A DNA stretch of 64,000 bases from Kaistia defluvii (GCF_040548815.1 NZ_JBEPSM010000003.1:248001-312000); one strand, 5' to 3'. Shown: positions 1-8,271, counted from the first letter of the stretch. Notes: generated by a model not told the origin, from the letters alone. Numbers and translations are program-made.

Positions 1-1069
1 GCAGGCCCTCGCGGCTCGCCGGGGCGACGCCGCGCTCGGTGACGAGGCCGGTCACCAGGCGCGCCGGGGTCACGTCGAAGGCCGGGTTGCCGACCTTCGT
101 GCCCTTCGGCGCCAGCCGCACCTTGACGATCGAGCCATCGCCGGCGACGCCGGAAATATGCGTCACCTCGTCGGAGGCGCGCTCCTCGATCTCGATCTCG
201 GTGACGCCGTCCTGCATGCCCCAGTCGATGGTCGAGCCGGGCAGGACGACATAGAACGGGACATGGTTGTCCTTGGCGGCGAGCGCCTTCAGATAGGTGC
301 CGATCTTGTTGCAGGCGTCGCCCGAGGCGGTGACGCGGTCGGCGCCAACCAGGCAGATGTCGACCTGGCCATGCTGCATCAGATGGCCGCCGGCATTGTC
401 GACGATCAGCGTGTGCGGCACGCCATGCGAGCCGAGTTCCCAGGTCGTCAGGCTGGCGCCCTGGTTGCGCGGCCGGGTCTCGTCGACCCAGACATGGACG
501 GGGATGCCGTCGTCATGGGCGCGGTAGACGACGCCGAGCGCCGTGCCCCAGTCGACGCAGGCGATCCAGCCGGTGTTGCAATGGGTCAGGATGTTGACCG
601 GGCGCGAGCGGCCATTGGCCTCGTAGATCTCGCGCACCAGCCTCGCGCCCTGTTCGGCGATCGCGCCATTGGTCTCGATGTCCTCGGCGCGCAGCCGGTC
701 GGCCGTGACATAGGCGGCGACCGCGCGGTCGTCCGGGGCGAGATCGCGGACCTCTTGGCGCATGATCTCCAGTGCCCAGCGCAGATTGACGGCGGTCGGC
801 CGCGCCGCGTTGATCGCGTCGAAGGCGGCGTCGACATTGGCGTCGGACGGGTCGTCGCGCAGCGCCATGGCATAGCCATAGGCGCCGGTGACACCGATCA
901 GCGGCGCGCCGCGCACGACCATGCGCTTGATCGCGTCGATGGCGTCGGCGACGTTCATCAGCTTCAGCGTATCGAAGCGATGCGGCAGCAGCGTCTGGTC
1001 GACGACCGTGACCGTCGTCTCCGAGGGATCGCGCCAGATCGAACGATAGGCTACGCCGTCGACTTTCAT
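1..1069 (-). CDS. mtnA: S-methyl-5-thioribose-1-phosphate isomerase (MtnA), 3' end outside window
   Basis: This enzyme converts 5-methylthioribose-1-phosphate to methylthioribulose-1-phosphate in the cytosolic methionine salvage pathway. The reading frame opens at an ATG at 1069 with MKVDGVAYRSIW and stays open to the window edge, so about 356 residues are visible and the C-terminus is missing. Family hallmarks seen are VVRGAPLIGVTGAYG near residue 50, NILTHCNTG near residue 160 and the VGADRVTASGD segment near residue 245, which are typical of the eIF2B-like MtnA fold. It is divergent from mtnC, another salvage gene, 87 bp away, which supports the call. The true stop lies left of position 1. 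Confidence 0.93.
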   Translation of the reverse strand, partial: MKVDGVAYRSIWRDPSETTVTVVDQTLLPHRFDTLKLMNVADAIDAIKRMVVRGAPLIGVTGAYGYAMALRDDPSDANVDAAFDAINAARPTAVNLRWALEIMRQEVRDLAPDDRAVAAYVTADRLRAEDIETNGAIAEQGARLVREIYEANGRSRPVNILTHCNTGWIACVDWGTALGVVYRAHDDGIPVHVWVDETRPRNQGASLTTWELGSHGVPHTLIVDNAGGHLMQHGQVDICLVGADRVTASGDACNKIGTYLKALAAKDNHVPFYVVLPGSTIDWGMQDGVTEIEIEERASDEVTHISGVAGDGSIVKVRLAPKGTKVGNPAFDVTPARLVTGLVTERGVAPASREGL

Positions 1070-1156
1070 CAAAAATTCCTCGACCGAAAATAGGATGACC
1101 GCTCTCACGTAATCGAGTAGAGGCGGAAGTACCAGTCAACCATCAGGATTCCAGTG

Positions 1157-1867
1157 ATGTCGACCCCGCAAATCCGCGCCGTCCTGACCGATATCGAGGG
1201 AACGACCTCGTCGATCTCCTTCGTCAAGGACGTGCTGTTCCCGTTCGCGCGCAGCCGCCTGCAGGGCTTCGTCACCGAGCACGCCGCCGACCCGGCCGTC
1301 GCGGAGGCGCTGGCCGAGGCGCGTGCGCTGGCCGGACGGCCGGACCTCGACACCGCCGCGACCATCGAGCTTTTGCAGGGCTGGATCGACGAGGACCGCA
1401 AGGCGAAGCCGCTGAAGACGCTGCAGGGCATGATCTGGGAAGATGGCTACCGCTCCGGCACGCTGAAGGGCGATGTCTATCCCGATGTGGTCGAGAAGCT
1501 GACGGAATGGAAGGAAAGCGGGCTTTCGCTCTATGTCTATTCGTCCGGCTCGGTGCTGGCGCAGAAGCTGATCTTCGGCTTCACCCATTCCGGCGACCTG
1601 ACGCCGCTGTTCTCCGGCTATTTCGACACCGCCATCGGCTCGAAGCTGGAAGCCGAATCCTACCAGGCGATCCCTGCCGAGATCGGCCTTCAGCCTTCGG
1701 AAATCCTGTTTCTGTCGGACAATACGAAGGAACTCGACGCCGCCCGCGACGCCGGCATGAAGACGATCGGCCTCGATCGCGGCGAAGTCGTCATCCCGCC
1801 GGACACGACGCACGCTATCGCCAAGGATTTTGCCGCCATCGACGCCAAGGCCGGCACGGTTCGCTGA
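1157..1867 (+). CDS. mtnC: Enolase-phosphatase E1 (MtnC)
   Basis: This 236-residue HAD-superfamily enzyme carries out the enolisation and dephosphorylation of 2,3-diketo-5-methylthiopentyl-1-phosphate in methionine salvage. The HAD nucleophile region reads AVLTDIEGTTSSISFVK at the N-terminus, with Asp as catalytic nucleophile and the TTSSISFVKD stretch characteristic of E1. Later motifs are the YSSGS stretch near residue 130 and SDNTKELDAARDAG near residue 190. A GTG lies one codon upstream of the ATG at 1157; the ATG is preferred because an AGGA-like ribosome site sits about 9 nt before it. The genes for the other salvage steps (mtnB, mtnD) are not in this window. Confidence 0.93.
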   Translation: MSTPQIRAVLTDIEGTTSSISFVKDVLFPFARSRLQGFVTEHAADPAVAEALAEARALAGRPDLDTAATIELLQGWIDEDRKAKPLKTLQGMIWEDGYRSGTLKGDVYPDVVEKLTEWKESGLSLYVYSSGSVLAQKLIFGFTHSGDLTPLFSGYFDTAIGSKLEAESYQAIPAEIGLQPSEILFLSDNTKELDAARDAGMKTIGLDRGEVVIPPDTTHAIAKDFAAIDAKAGTVR

Positions 1868-1918
1868 TCGGGTGGGGGGGGTGAGCAAACCCCTCACGCG
1901 ATTGGGAGGCAAAGCAAG

Positions 1919-1962
1919 ACCCTCACCCAACCCTCTCCCGCAAGCGGGCGAGGGCTTTTTTG
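1919..1962. repeat. R2 palindromic repeat, possible mtnC terminator
   Basis: A CCCTCACCC-type lead is followed by an imperfect hairpin, CCCTCTCCCG, a short loop and CGGGCGAGGG, ending in a run of six T. The same consensus recurs at 2066, 52018 and 52187. Because the hairpin is followed directly by T residues 50-95 bp after mtnC, this copy may also work as a rho-independent terminator. The whole gap 1868-2299 holds no credible gene; it consists of R2 and R1 repeats. Confidence 0.7.
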
Positions 1963-2065
1963 GCCGGTGCGGACGGCGACAACGAGCCAGGCTGGTTGGG
2001 CGCCTTCGCCATCCGCCCAGGCTCTCTGTCGGCGTGGTCGATACGGAACAACGGGGTGCGTTGCG

Positions 2066-2104
2066 CCCCCTCTCCCGCGCGCGGGAGAGGGCTGGGGTGG
2101 GGGT
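2066..2104. repeat. R2 palindromic repeat, inverted copy
   Basis: A second R2 copy, in the opposite orientation to the one at 1919. CCCTCTCCCG pairs with CGGGAGAGGG, followed by CTGGGGTGGGGG, the complement of the CCCTCACCCCAG lead seen in the copies near 52020 and 52190. No T-run follows, so it looks like a repeat rather than a terminator. Confidence 0.7.
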
Positions 2105-2166
2105 CTGACCGGCCAGCGTTGCCGAGACTGCCCAGCCGCAGCGCCACCCTGCCTCCGCCGCCCCCC

Positions 2167-2278
2167 CACCCTCGCCGTCATCCCGGGCGAAGGCCCGGGA
2201 TCCATTCAGCCGTGGTGTCGGGAGGTTGTTCCGGCCAAGGCACCGACTGCATGGATCCTCGCTTTCGCGAGGATGACG
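2167..2278. repeat. R1 inverted pair of palindromic repeats
   Basis: Two R1 cores of about 26-28 bp face each other. The left core starts GTCATCCC and ends GGGATCCA (2177-2204); the right core starts TGGATCCTC and ends GAGGATGAC (2252-2277). Each core is itself a hairpin, and the right core is roughly the reverse complement of the left one, separated by a 47-bp spacer. The left flank CCACCCTCGCC is shared with other R1 copies in the window. The right core is identical over 26 bp to the one at 35919-35944. Confidence 0.8.
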
Positions 2279-2299
2279 TAGAGCCGAGCGTGAGCCGCC

Positions 2300-3031
2300 T
2301 TACCTCAGCGTCTCCTCAAAAAACGCCAGCAGCCGCTTCCAGTGGCGTTCGGCGCCCTTCGCGTCATAGACGCTGTGGTCGCTGACCGTCCAGCCATGCG
2401 GCATGCCGACATAGTTCTCGAGCACGTAGTCGACGTCGGCCTCGCGCAGCGCCTCGGCGAGCTTGGCCGATTGTGCCGGCGGAAAGCTGCTGTCGGTGCC
2501 GGCCATGCCGACATAGACGCGGCCCCGGATGTCGGCGGCCTTCCGATGCGGGCTGTCGGGGGCGTCGCTGGCGAGATTGCCGCCATGGAAGCTTGCCGCC
2601 GCGGCGATCCCGTCCGGATAGGTCGCCGCCGCCGTCAACGCCCGGCCGCCGCCGAAGCAATAGCCCACCGTTCCGATCCGACCCGTCGCGCCGGCCTTTT
2701 CCAGGGCGTCGAGGAAGGCGCCGGTGTCGGCGGCGGTCATGGCCTGCGTCGTCGCCTGCAGCAGCGCCCGTAGTACCCCTCGCGTCGCCTCGTTGTTGAA
2801 GGCGTTGGTATCGAACGGGCCATAGGGCGCAGCGCGATAGAAGAGGTCCGGCACCAGCACGAAATAGCCGGCATCGGCCAGCCGCTCGGCCATGCCGTAT
2901 AGCGCCGGCCGCGGCCCGAAGGCGTCGCAATAGAGGATGACGCCCGCCTTGCTGGCGTTCGGCCCGGTCGGCGCGAAAAGCCCGGCCTTGGCGACGCCAT
3001 CGGCCGTCTGGATCTCGACGTCTTGTCTCAT
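2300..3031 (-). CDS. Dienelactone hydrolase family protein
   Basis: This 243-residue alpha/beta hydrolase resembles dienelactone hydrolases (carboxymethylenebutenolidase type), cytosolic enzymes that open lactones. The nucleophile elbow GTVGYCFGGGRAL carries the family's Cys instead of Ser, and the catalytic His is likely in MPHGWTVSD near the C-terminus. The start is set at the ATG at 3031 (MRQDVEIQTADG), which begins where family homology is expected; an in-frame ATG 25 codons upstream adds non-homologous sequence overlapping the neighbouring gene. It follows the sugar ABC permease gene by 55 bp on the same strand, so it may be the last gene of that block. No aromatic-degradation genes are nearby, so its substrate is unknown. 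Confidence 0.85.
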   Translation of the reverse strand: MRQDVEIQTADGVAKAGLFAPTGPNASKAGVILYCDAFGPRPALYGMAERLADAGYFVLVPDLFYRAAPYGPFDTNAFNNEATRGVLRALLQATTQAMTAADTGAFLDALEKAGATGRIGTVGYCFGGGRALTAAATYPDGIAAAASFHGGNLASDAPDSPHRKAADIRGRVYVGMAGTDSSFPPAQSAKLAEALREADVDYVLENYVGMPHGWTVSDHSVYDAKGAERHWKRLLAFFEETLR

Positions 3032-3086
3032 CGCAGCTCTCGATTTTTGGAAAGGTTCGATGAAGATAAGGCGGCAGAAGCCATTC

Positions 3087-4016
3087 TCAATCGCTGTCGC
3101 GACCAAAGTTGCGGACGAGGACGGCGGCGAGGATGATCGCCCCGGTCAGGAGGTCCTGCAGGAAGCTCGGCACGCCGAGGATGGTGAGGCCGTTGGAGAC
3201 GACGGCGATGATCGCCGCGCCGACCAGCGTGCCCGGAATGCTCGGCTCGCCTTCGCGAAACGCCGTCATGCCCAGGAAGACCGCCGCATAGGCCTGCAGC
3301 AAATAACCGCCGCCGCCGGTCGGATGCGCGCTCCCGAGGCGTGCCGTCAGCAGCAGGCCGGCGAGGCCCGCCAGCGCCGCGCAGAGCGCGAAGGCGACGA
3401 TCATGTCGCGCCGCACCGGCAGGCCGACCAGGCGCGCTGCCTCGCGGTTTCCGCCGATTGCATAGAGGCGGCGGCCGAACTCGGTCTGGTCGAGCAGCAG
3501 CCAGAAGACAACCGCCACGCCGATCAGCCAGAGCGTCGGCACCGGCACGCCGGCGAGCGTGCCGCGGCCGAGATCGCGAAAGCCGGCCGGAATGCCGGAA
3601 AACATCGTCGCGCCGTTGGAGACCCAGAAGGTCAGGCCGCCGATGACCGTGCCGAAGGCGAGCGTGGCGATGAAGCTCGGCACCTTGTAGCGCGCGACGA
3701 GGAAGCCGGAGACCGACCCCATCGCCACGGCCGAGACCAGTACGACGATCATCACCACCGGGACCGCGATGCCGGCCGCGAACAGCGCGGCGGCGGCGAT
3801 GCCCGCCCAGGAGACGACGGCCGAGACGGAGAGGTCGAATTCGCCCAGCACCATGACCAGCGTCGCGCCGATGGCGACGATGGCGAGCAGCGCCATCTGC
3901 TGGGTGATGTTGACGAGGTTCGACATCGAGCCGAAGGCGTTGGGCGAGGCGATGGTGAAGACGAGGACGATCAGCGCCAGCGCCAGAAGCGTGCCGTAAC
4001 GGCGAAGAAGGATCAT
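3087..4016 (-). CDS. Sugar ABC transporter permease, RbsC family
   Basis: This 309-residue inner-membrane protein is the permease of a ribose-type (CUT2) importer. It has about nine hydrophobic segments and the family stretch GATLVMVLGEFDLSVSAVVSWAG, where other members have the G-x-I-D-L-S-V-G motif. The conserved cytoplasmic loop for the ATPase reads YAIGGNREAARLVGLPV. Its start overlaps the ATPase gene stop by 4 bp (ATGA), so the two are translationally coupled. The transported sugar cannot be read from the sequence. Confidence 0.93.
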   Translation of the reverse strand: MILLRRYGTLLALALIVLVFTIASPNAFGSMSNLVNITQQMALLAIVAIGATLVMVLGEFDLSVSAVVSWAGIAAAALFAAGIAVPVVMIVVLVSAVAMGSVSGFLVARYKVPSFIATLAFGTVIGGLTFWVSNGATMFSGIPAGFRDLGRGTLAGVPVPTLWLIGVAVVFWLLLDQTEFGRRLYAIGGNREAARLVGLPVRRDMIVAFALCAALAGLAGLLLTARLGSAHPTGGGGYLLQAYAAVFLGMTAFREGEPSIPGTLVGAAIIAVVSNGLTILGVPSFLQDLLTGAIILAAVLVRNFGRDSD

Positions 4017-5638
4017 GCGGAGCGTTCCGAGGGCGGCATCTGCTCGTCGGGAGCATGGCCGAAGGCGGCGGCGACGACCGCCGCGCGGGTGAGCGAGGGA
4101 CCGTCGAGCTCCGCCACCAGCCGTCCGGCATGGAGCACGAGCACGCGGGTCGAAAGGGCGAGCAGTTCCTCGATGTCGCTGGTCGCCATCACTATGGCGG
4201 CGCCATCGGCGGCGATCCTGCGCATCTCGCCATGGATCTCGGCCTTGGCGCCGACATCGACGCCGCGCGTCGGCTCGTCGACGAGCAGGACGCGGATCGG
4301 GCGGCCGAGCCAGCGGCCGAACAGCAGCTTCTGCTGGTTGCCGCCGGAGAGCGTGGCGGGGGAGTGGTCGAGGCCGCCGGCCACGAGGCGCAGCCGCGCG
4401 CCGGTGGCCCTGGCGAAGTTGCGGATTTTTACGCGCGCCGGGACGGCGAGGCGGTCGAAGGCACGAAAATCGGAGAGGTGGGCGAGCGAAAGATTGCTCT
4501 CGATCGAGAGCGCATTGGCGAGGCCCTCGCGGCGCCGGTCTTCCGGCACATAGGCGCAGCCCGCGGCGATGCGGCCGGCCGGTCCATGTCCCGGCACCTG
4601 TCCGTTGATGGCGATCAGCCCGCGCCCGGGCGTGGCGCCCCAGATGGTCTTCAGCAGCGAGGAGCGCCCGGAGCCGACAAGGCCGTAGAGCCCGACGATC
4701 TCGCCCGGCCGCGCCGCAAAGGTGAAGCGGCTGTCGCCGGGCCCGAAGGCGAGGTCGGTGGCGAGCATGTCTTTCTCACCTCTCCCAGAGGGAGAGGTCG
4801 ACGGCGAAGCCGGCGGGTGAGGGGTTGCAGCGTTTCCGGAGAGGGCTGAACCCCTCACCCGGCCCTGCGGGCCGACCTCTCCCCATGGGAAAGGTGAAGG
4901 GGCGTCACCCGCCGTCCCCGACATCATCGCGACCAGTCCCGCGCGGCTGGTGTCGGCGACGGAGCCAGAGCCGACCGTGCGGCCGTTGCGCAGCACGGTG
5001 TAGCTGTCGCAAAGGTCGAGCACCTCGTCGAGCCGGTGCGAGATGAACAGCACCGCGCAGCCCTCGGCGGAAAGCTGGCGCACGATCGCGTGCAGCCGCT
5101 CGGCCTCGCCCTCGGAAAGGCTGGAGGTCGGCTCGTCCATGACGACGAGGCGGGCTGGCTCCATAAGCGCGCGAACGATTTCCGCCATCTGGCGCTGGCC
5201 GGGCGTCAACCGCGCGGCGGGCTTGTCGAGCGGCAGGTCGGGGGCGATGCGCGCCGCGACTTCGGCGACCTTGGCCCGCATGGCGCGGCGGTCGATGAAA
5301 GGCCCGCGCCGGGGGTGGCGGCGGCCGATCCAGGCATTGCCGACGGCGTCGAAATGCGGAACCAGGTTCAGTTCCTGGTGGATGAAGCGGAAGCCGAGCG
5401 CTTCCGCCGCGCGCGGACCGTCGATGGTCACGTCTGTCCCGTCGAGGCGGATCGTGCCGGCGTCCGGCTGGTAGAGGCCGGACAGAGTCTTGATCAGCGT
5501 CGACTTGCCGGCGCCGTTTTCGCCGACAAGCGCATGCACCGACCCCGCGCGGAGCGCGAGATCGGCATGGTCGAGAGCTTTCGTCGCGCCGAAATGCTTG
5601 ACGAGGCCGCCCAGCGCGAGAAAGGAATCCGATGTCAC
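4013..5638 (-). CDS. Sugar ABC transporter ATP-binding protein, RbsA family
   Basis: This 541-residue double ATPase energises the CUT2 sugar importer at the inner membrane. The first domain has Walker A GENGAGKST (about residue 39), the QRQMAEIVRAL signature region and Walker B VVMDEPTSS. The second domain has the degenerate P-loop GLVGSGRSS, the LSGGNQQK signature and VLLVDEPTRGVDVG, as usual for RbsA/MglA proteins. Residues about 245-289, at the junction between the two domains, are an extra Pro/Ser/Gly-rich stretch encoded by an in-frame R3 repeat (4772-4906). It makes the protein about 40 residues longer than typical family members. Both catalytic halves look intact, so the protein is probably functional. 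It overlaps both neighbours by 4 bp. Confidence 0.93.
   Translation of the reverse strand: MTSDSFLALGGLVKHFGATKALDHADLALRAGSVHALVGENGAGKSTLIKTLSGLYQPDAGTIRLDGTDVTIDGPRAAEALGFRFIHQELNLVPHFDAVGNAWIGRRHPRRGPFIDRRAMRAKVAEVAARIAPDLPLDKPAARLTPGQRQMAEIVRALMEPARLVVMDEPTSSLSEGEAERLHAIVRQLSAEGCAVLFISHRLDEVLDLCDSYTVLRNGRTVGSGSVADTSRAGLVAMMSGTAGDAPSPFPWGEVGPQGRVRGSALSGNAATPHPPASPSTSPSGRGEKDMLATDLAFGPGDSRFTFAARPGEIVGLYGLVGSGRSSLLKTIWGATPGRGLIAINGQVPGHGPAGRIAAGCAYVPEDRRREGLANALSIESNLSLAHLSDFRAFDRLAVPARVKIRNFARATGARLRLVAGGLDHSPATLSGGNQQKLLFGRWLGRPIRVLLVDEPTRGVDVGAKAEIHGEMRRIAADGAAIVMATSDIEELLALSTRVLVLHAGRLVAELDGPSLTRAAVVAAAFGHAPDEQMPPSERSA
4772..4906. repeat. R3 palindromic repeat inside the ABC ATPase gene
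   Basis: The element has two arms, each a short CACCTCTCCC / GGGAGAGGT-like hairpin, joined by GGGTGAGGGG and CCCCTCACCC motifs. The same architecture appears in intergenic DNA at 35967-36131 and 51694-51832. Here it is read in frame as PFPWGEVGPQGRVRG followed by a Pro/Ser-rich stretch. About 135 bp (45 codons) were added without a stop or frameshift. Confidence 0.85.
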
Positions 5639-6549
5639 GGGCAGGTGACGCCCAGCGTTTCCGGGGTGATCAGCTTGGCCGGGGCGTAAATCTCGGCCGT
5701 TTCCGGCGTCTTGCCGGCGAGGATCTGCGTCAGGCCTTCGGCGGCGAGGCCGGCCATGGCGTCAAAGTCCTGGCTGACGGTGCCCTTGATGTGGCTGCAC
5801 GACTTGATCAGCTCGACCGCCTGCGGGTTGCCGTCGATGCCGGCGATGATGATCTTCGAATCCGGCTTGTCGGCCTCGATCGCCAGCTGCGCGCCGATCG
5901 CCGGCTCGTCCCAGGCGGCCCACACCGCGTCGATCTGGTCGCCCTGGCTCTTCAGCCAGTTTTCCGTGGTCTTGCGGGCATCATCGATCGGGCCCGGCAC
6001 GACGACGTAATGGTCGGCGATCACCTTGATATCGGGATATTTCTTCAGCGCCGCGTCCAGCGCCAGCTCGCGCTGGTGCACGCCCGGATGGGCCGAATAG
6101 AAGAACTTGACGATGTTGCCCTTGCCGCCGAGCTTGCCGAACAGGAAGTCGGACAGCTTGGTGCCGAGTTCGAAATTGTCCGAGGTGACGTTGAGCACGA
6201 CGCCCGGCGCCTTGGCGCCGTCGATGGTGATCACCGGAATGCCGGCGGCGGCGGCGGCGCTGACCTGGTCCTGGATCTGGGTCGGGTCGACGCTGACGAG
6301 CACGATCGCCGCGACCTTGGCGGCGACGACGTCCTCGATGCGGCTGGCGAGCTGGCCCATGTCGCCGCGCGTGTCGACGACGGTCGCGTTCCAGCCGGCG
6401 GTCTTGGCCTTGTCCTGGAACACGTTGATCATCTGGTTGGTGGCGACCGAGCTCTGATACGGCGTCAACACCGCCACATCGGCGGCGAACGATCCGACCG
6501 TCGAAGCCATCAGGCCGGCAAAGGCCAAGCCAAGAATTCCAGCCCGCAT
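5635..6549 (-). CDS. Sugar ABC transporter substrate-binding protein
   Basis: This 304-residue periplasmic protein belongs to the ribose/galactose binding family (Periplasmic_binding_protein 4 type). The N-terminus MRAGILGLAFAGLMASTVG ending at SFAAD is a clear Sec signal peptide. Two Rossmann-like lobes follow, with VSVDPTQIQDQVSAAAAAGI and AAWDEPAIGAQLAIE as recognisable family segments. The gene overlaps the ATPase gene by 4 bp and follows the FGGY kinase gene by 65 bp. A perfect hairpin immediately before the start codon contains the Shine-Dalgarno sequence. The ligand is unknown; a pentose or polyol would fit the kinase next door. Confidence 0.92.
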   Translation of the reverse strand: MRAGILGLAFAGLMASTVGSFAADVAVLTPYQSSVATNQMINVFQDKAKTAGWNATVVDTRGDMGQLASRIEDVVAAKVAAIVLVSVDPTQIQDQVSAAAAAGIPVITIDGAKAPGVVLNVTSDNFELGTKLSDFLFGKLGGKGNIVKFFYSAHPGVHQRELALDAALKKYPDIKVIADHYVVVPGPIDDARKTTENWLKSQGDQIDAVWAAWDEPAIGAQLAIEADKPDSKIIIAGIDGNPQAVELIKSCSHIKGTVSQDFDAMAGLAAEGLTQILAGKTPETAEIYAPAKLITPETLGVTCP

Positions 6550-6551
6550 TT

Positions 6552-6585
6552 TATCACTCTCCCCTTGGGTGCGGGGAGAGTGATA
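6552..6585 (-). promoter_or_regulatory. 13-bp perfect stem-loop masking the binding-protein ribosome site
   Basis: On the minus strand TATCACTCTCCCC, an 8-nt loop and GGGGAGAGTGATA form a perfect 13-bp stem that ends 2 nt before the ATG at 6549. The purine-rich right arm GGGGAGAG is the only plausible Shine-Dalgarno sequence for the gene, so a folded stem would hide it. The stem lies in the only gap between kinase and binding-protein genes. It could also protect the downstream mRNA from decay. The inverted repeat is seen directly; the function is inferred. Confidence 0.75.
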
Positions 6586-6614
6586 TCGCTTCCGCTAGCG
6601 TCGGCGCAAGCGGA

Positions 6615-8165
6615 TCAGAGCGCCGGATCGAGCGCGGCGGCCAGCGCCCGGGCATGGCTTGCCGCCATGCGATAGGCGGCGAAGCGCCGGGCCGCCCGCT
6701 TGGCCCGCTCCTTGCGCGGCTTGACGACGGTCTCGTCGCGGATGCCGGCGACCTTTTCGGTCTTCCTGGCGCGTCCGGCGGTCTTCTTTTCCTCGCCCGC
6801 CGGCGCTGCCTTGGCCGCCAGGCCGATGATCGGCGCGATGATGCGGAAGGCGCCATAGGCCGTGACGATGCGGCTCGCGGCCGGCACCGTCACCTTGGCG
6901 CCCGTCACGTCGGCGATCAGCTGCGCCACCGTCAGGCTGCCGGCGACGCCGCCGGCGAGCGCGATGGTCGCGGGGCGGATCGGCAGCGCGTCGAGATTGT
7001 CGCGGATGGCGTGGGCAAGCCCTTCCAGCACGGCATAGGCCAGCGCTTCCGGCGCATGTTCGCGGTCGAGGCCGAAGAACGCGCCGCGCACGGCGCGGTC
7101 GGAGAAGGGCGCCCGTTCGCCGATCAGATAGGGCAGGAACAGCGCGCCGGGCGGATTGGCGTCCTGCGTCTCGGCGGCGGCATAGAGCTCGCCGACCGGC
7201 TTGTTGGCGATCGCCGCATACCAGTCGATCGCCAATCCCGCCGCCAGGAAGGGCGAGATGACGATCACGTCGGTGCCGACGGGGGCCGCCAGCGTGTAGG
7301 CGTCGCGCGGCGGCTTGGCGACGGAATAGGGCATGGTCGCCGCGATCCAGCCGGTGGTGCCGAGATAGGCGTGCGGCCGGTCGTGCTGCTCGCTCGCCGT
7401 GCCCCAGGCCGTGGCGCCGCCATCGCCTGCGCCGACATAGACGGGGATGCCCGGCTTCAGGCCGAGCGCGCTCGCCGGCTCGGCCAGCAGCGGACCGGCC
7501 AGCGCGTCGGCATCGAGGATATCCGGCAGGATCGCCGGCGACAGGCCGATGGCGCCCAGGATCGCCGCATCCCAATGGCGCGCGGCGAGGTTCAGCAGGC
7601 CGGTGGTGGTGGCGCAGGTCGGATCGACGACGGCGCGGCCGGTCATGCGATGGATCATCGCGTCCTTGGCGCCGAACAGCACGCGCTCGACCTTGCCCAT
7701 GGCGTCGATCTCGTGGTTCAGCAGCCAGTCGAGCCGGAACAGGCAGAGCGCCGGCTCGGCCCGGTTGCCGATGCGGGTCTCGAAATCGCCCGGCAGCTGC
7801 GCCTTCAAGGCCGCGATCTCCGCTGCTGTTACCCGCGCATCGCTATAGAGCAAGGCAGGGCGCACGCTGGAGCCGTCGCGGCCGAGCAGGATCACGTTCT
7901 GCATCGAGCCGGTCAGCGTGATGGCGATCGGCTGCGCGTCGATGGCGAGCGCCTTGACCGCGTCGATCGTCGCCTTCCACCAGAGCGCCGGGTCCTGTTC
8001 GGCCCAGCCCGGATGCGGCGCCTGGGTGGTGATCGGCGCATCGGCGGAGCGCAGCGTGCGGCCGGCCTCGTCGAACAGGGCCGCCTTCACCGACGAGGTT
8101 CCGACGTCGACGATCAGTACCTTGCGCGCCGGCACCGGCTTCTTGGCTGCCATGTTCGAATCCAT
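6615..8165 (-). CDS. FGGY-family carbohydrate kinase (xylulokinase-like)
   Basis: This cytosolic kinase of 516 residues probably phosphorylates the sugar or polyol brought in by the adjacent importer. The N-terminal phosphate-binding motif VLIVDVGTSSVKAALFD and the second-half ATP-domain motifs VYVGAGDGGATAWG and IALAGGVAGSLTVAQLIADV are typical of FGGY kinases. After the TAYGAFRI segment, where relatives normally finish with a short acidic helix, there is a Lys/Arg-rich stretch (EEKKTAGRARKTEKVAGIRD and a following KPRKERAKRAARRF) not expected in the family. An in-frame ATG at 8153 is an alternative start. It is the first gene of the kinase - binding protein - ATPase - permease series. Substrate is undetermined. 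Confidence 0.85.
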   Translation of the reverse strand: MDSNMAAKKPVPARKVLIVDVGTSSVKAALFDEAGRTLRSADAPITTQAPHPGWAEQDPALWWKATIDAVKALAIDAQPIAITLTGSMQNVILLGRDGSSVRPALLYSDARVTAAEIAALKAQLPGDFETRIGNRAEPALCLFRLDWLLNHEIDAMGKVERVLFGAKDAMIHRMTGRAVVDPTCATTTGLLNLAARHWDAAILGAIGLSPAILPDILDADALAGPLLAEPASALGLKPGIPVYVGAGDGGATAWGTASEQHDRPHAYLGTTGWIAATMPYSVAKPPRDAYTLAAPVGTDVIVISPFLAAGLAIDWYAAIANKPVGELYAAAETQDANPPGALFLPYLIGERAPFSDRAVRGAFFGLDREHAPEALAYAVLEGLAHAIRDNLDALPIRPATIALAGGVAGSLTVAQLIADVTGAKVTVPAASRIVTAYGAFRIIAPIIGLAAKAAPAGEEKKTAGRARKTEKVAGIRDETVVKPRKERAKRAARRFAAYRMAASHARALAAALDPAL

Positions 8166-8271
8166 GTCCGCAGTTTCGGGAGGCGCAATCTAGAGCCTGT
8201 TCCGTGGCGATGGAATCGACATGGCGACGCGCCCCTCCCGTTCCGGCAGGTTGTCCGCCGAAAGCTTGGCG

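Noticed and set aside
1070..1156. Looked for a SAM-type riboswitch between the divergent mtnA and mtnC genes.
   Set aside because: The 87-bp gap is too short and lacks the conserved core of known SAM aptamers.
2167..2278. Considered whether the regularly shaped palindromes could be a CRISPR array.
   Set aside because: Copies are dispersed, paired and inverted, with no regular direct repeat-spacer series and no cas genes.
1868..2299. Short open frames across the repeat-filled gap, some of about 100-140 codons.
   Set aside because: They are translations of R2 and R1 palindromes (for example PLPRAGEG and DPRFREDD-like peptides) and recur wherever the repeats occur.
2937..4553. A 538-codon plus-strand open frame opposite the sugar ABC genes.
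   Set aside because: Shadow of the minus-strand permease and ATPase; its translation is Arg/Asp/Gly-rich with no recognisable fold.
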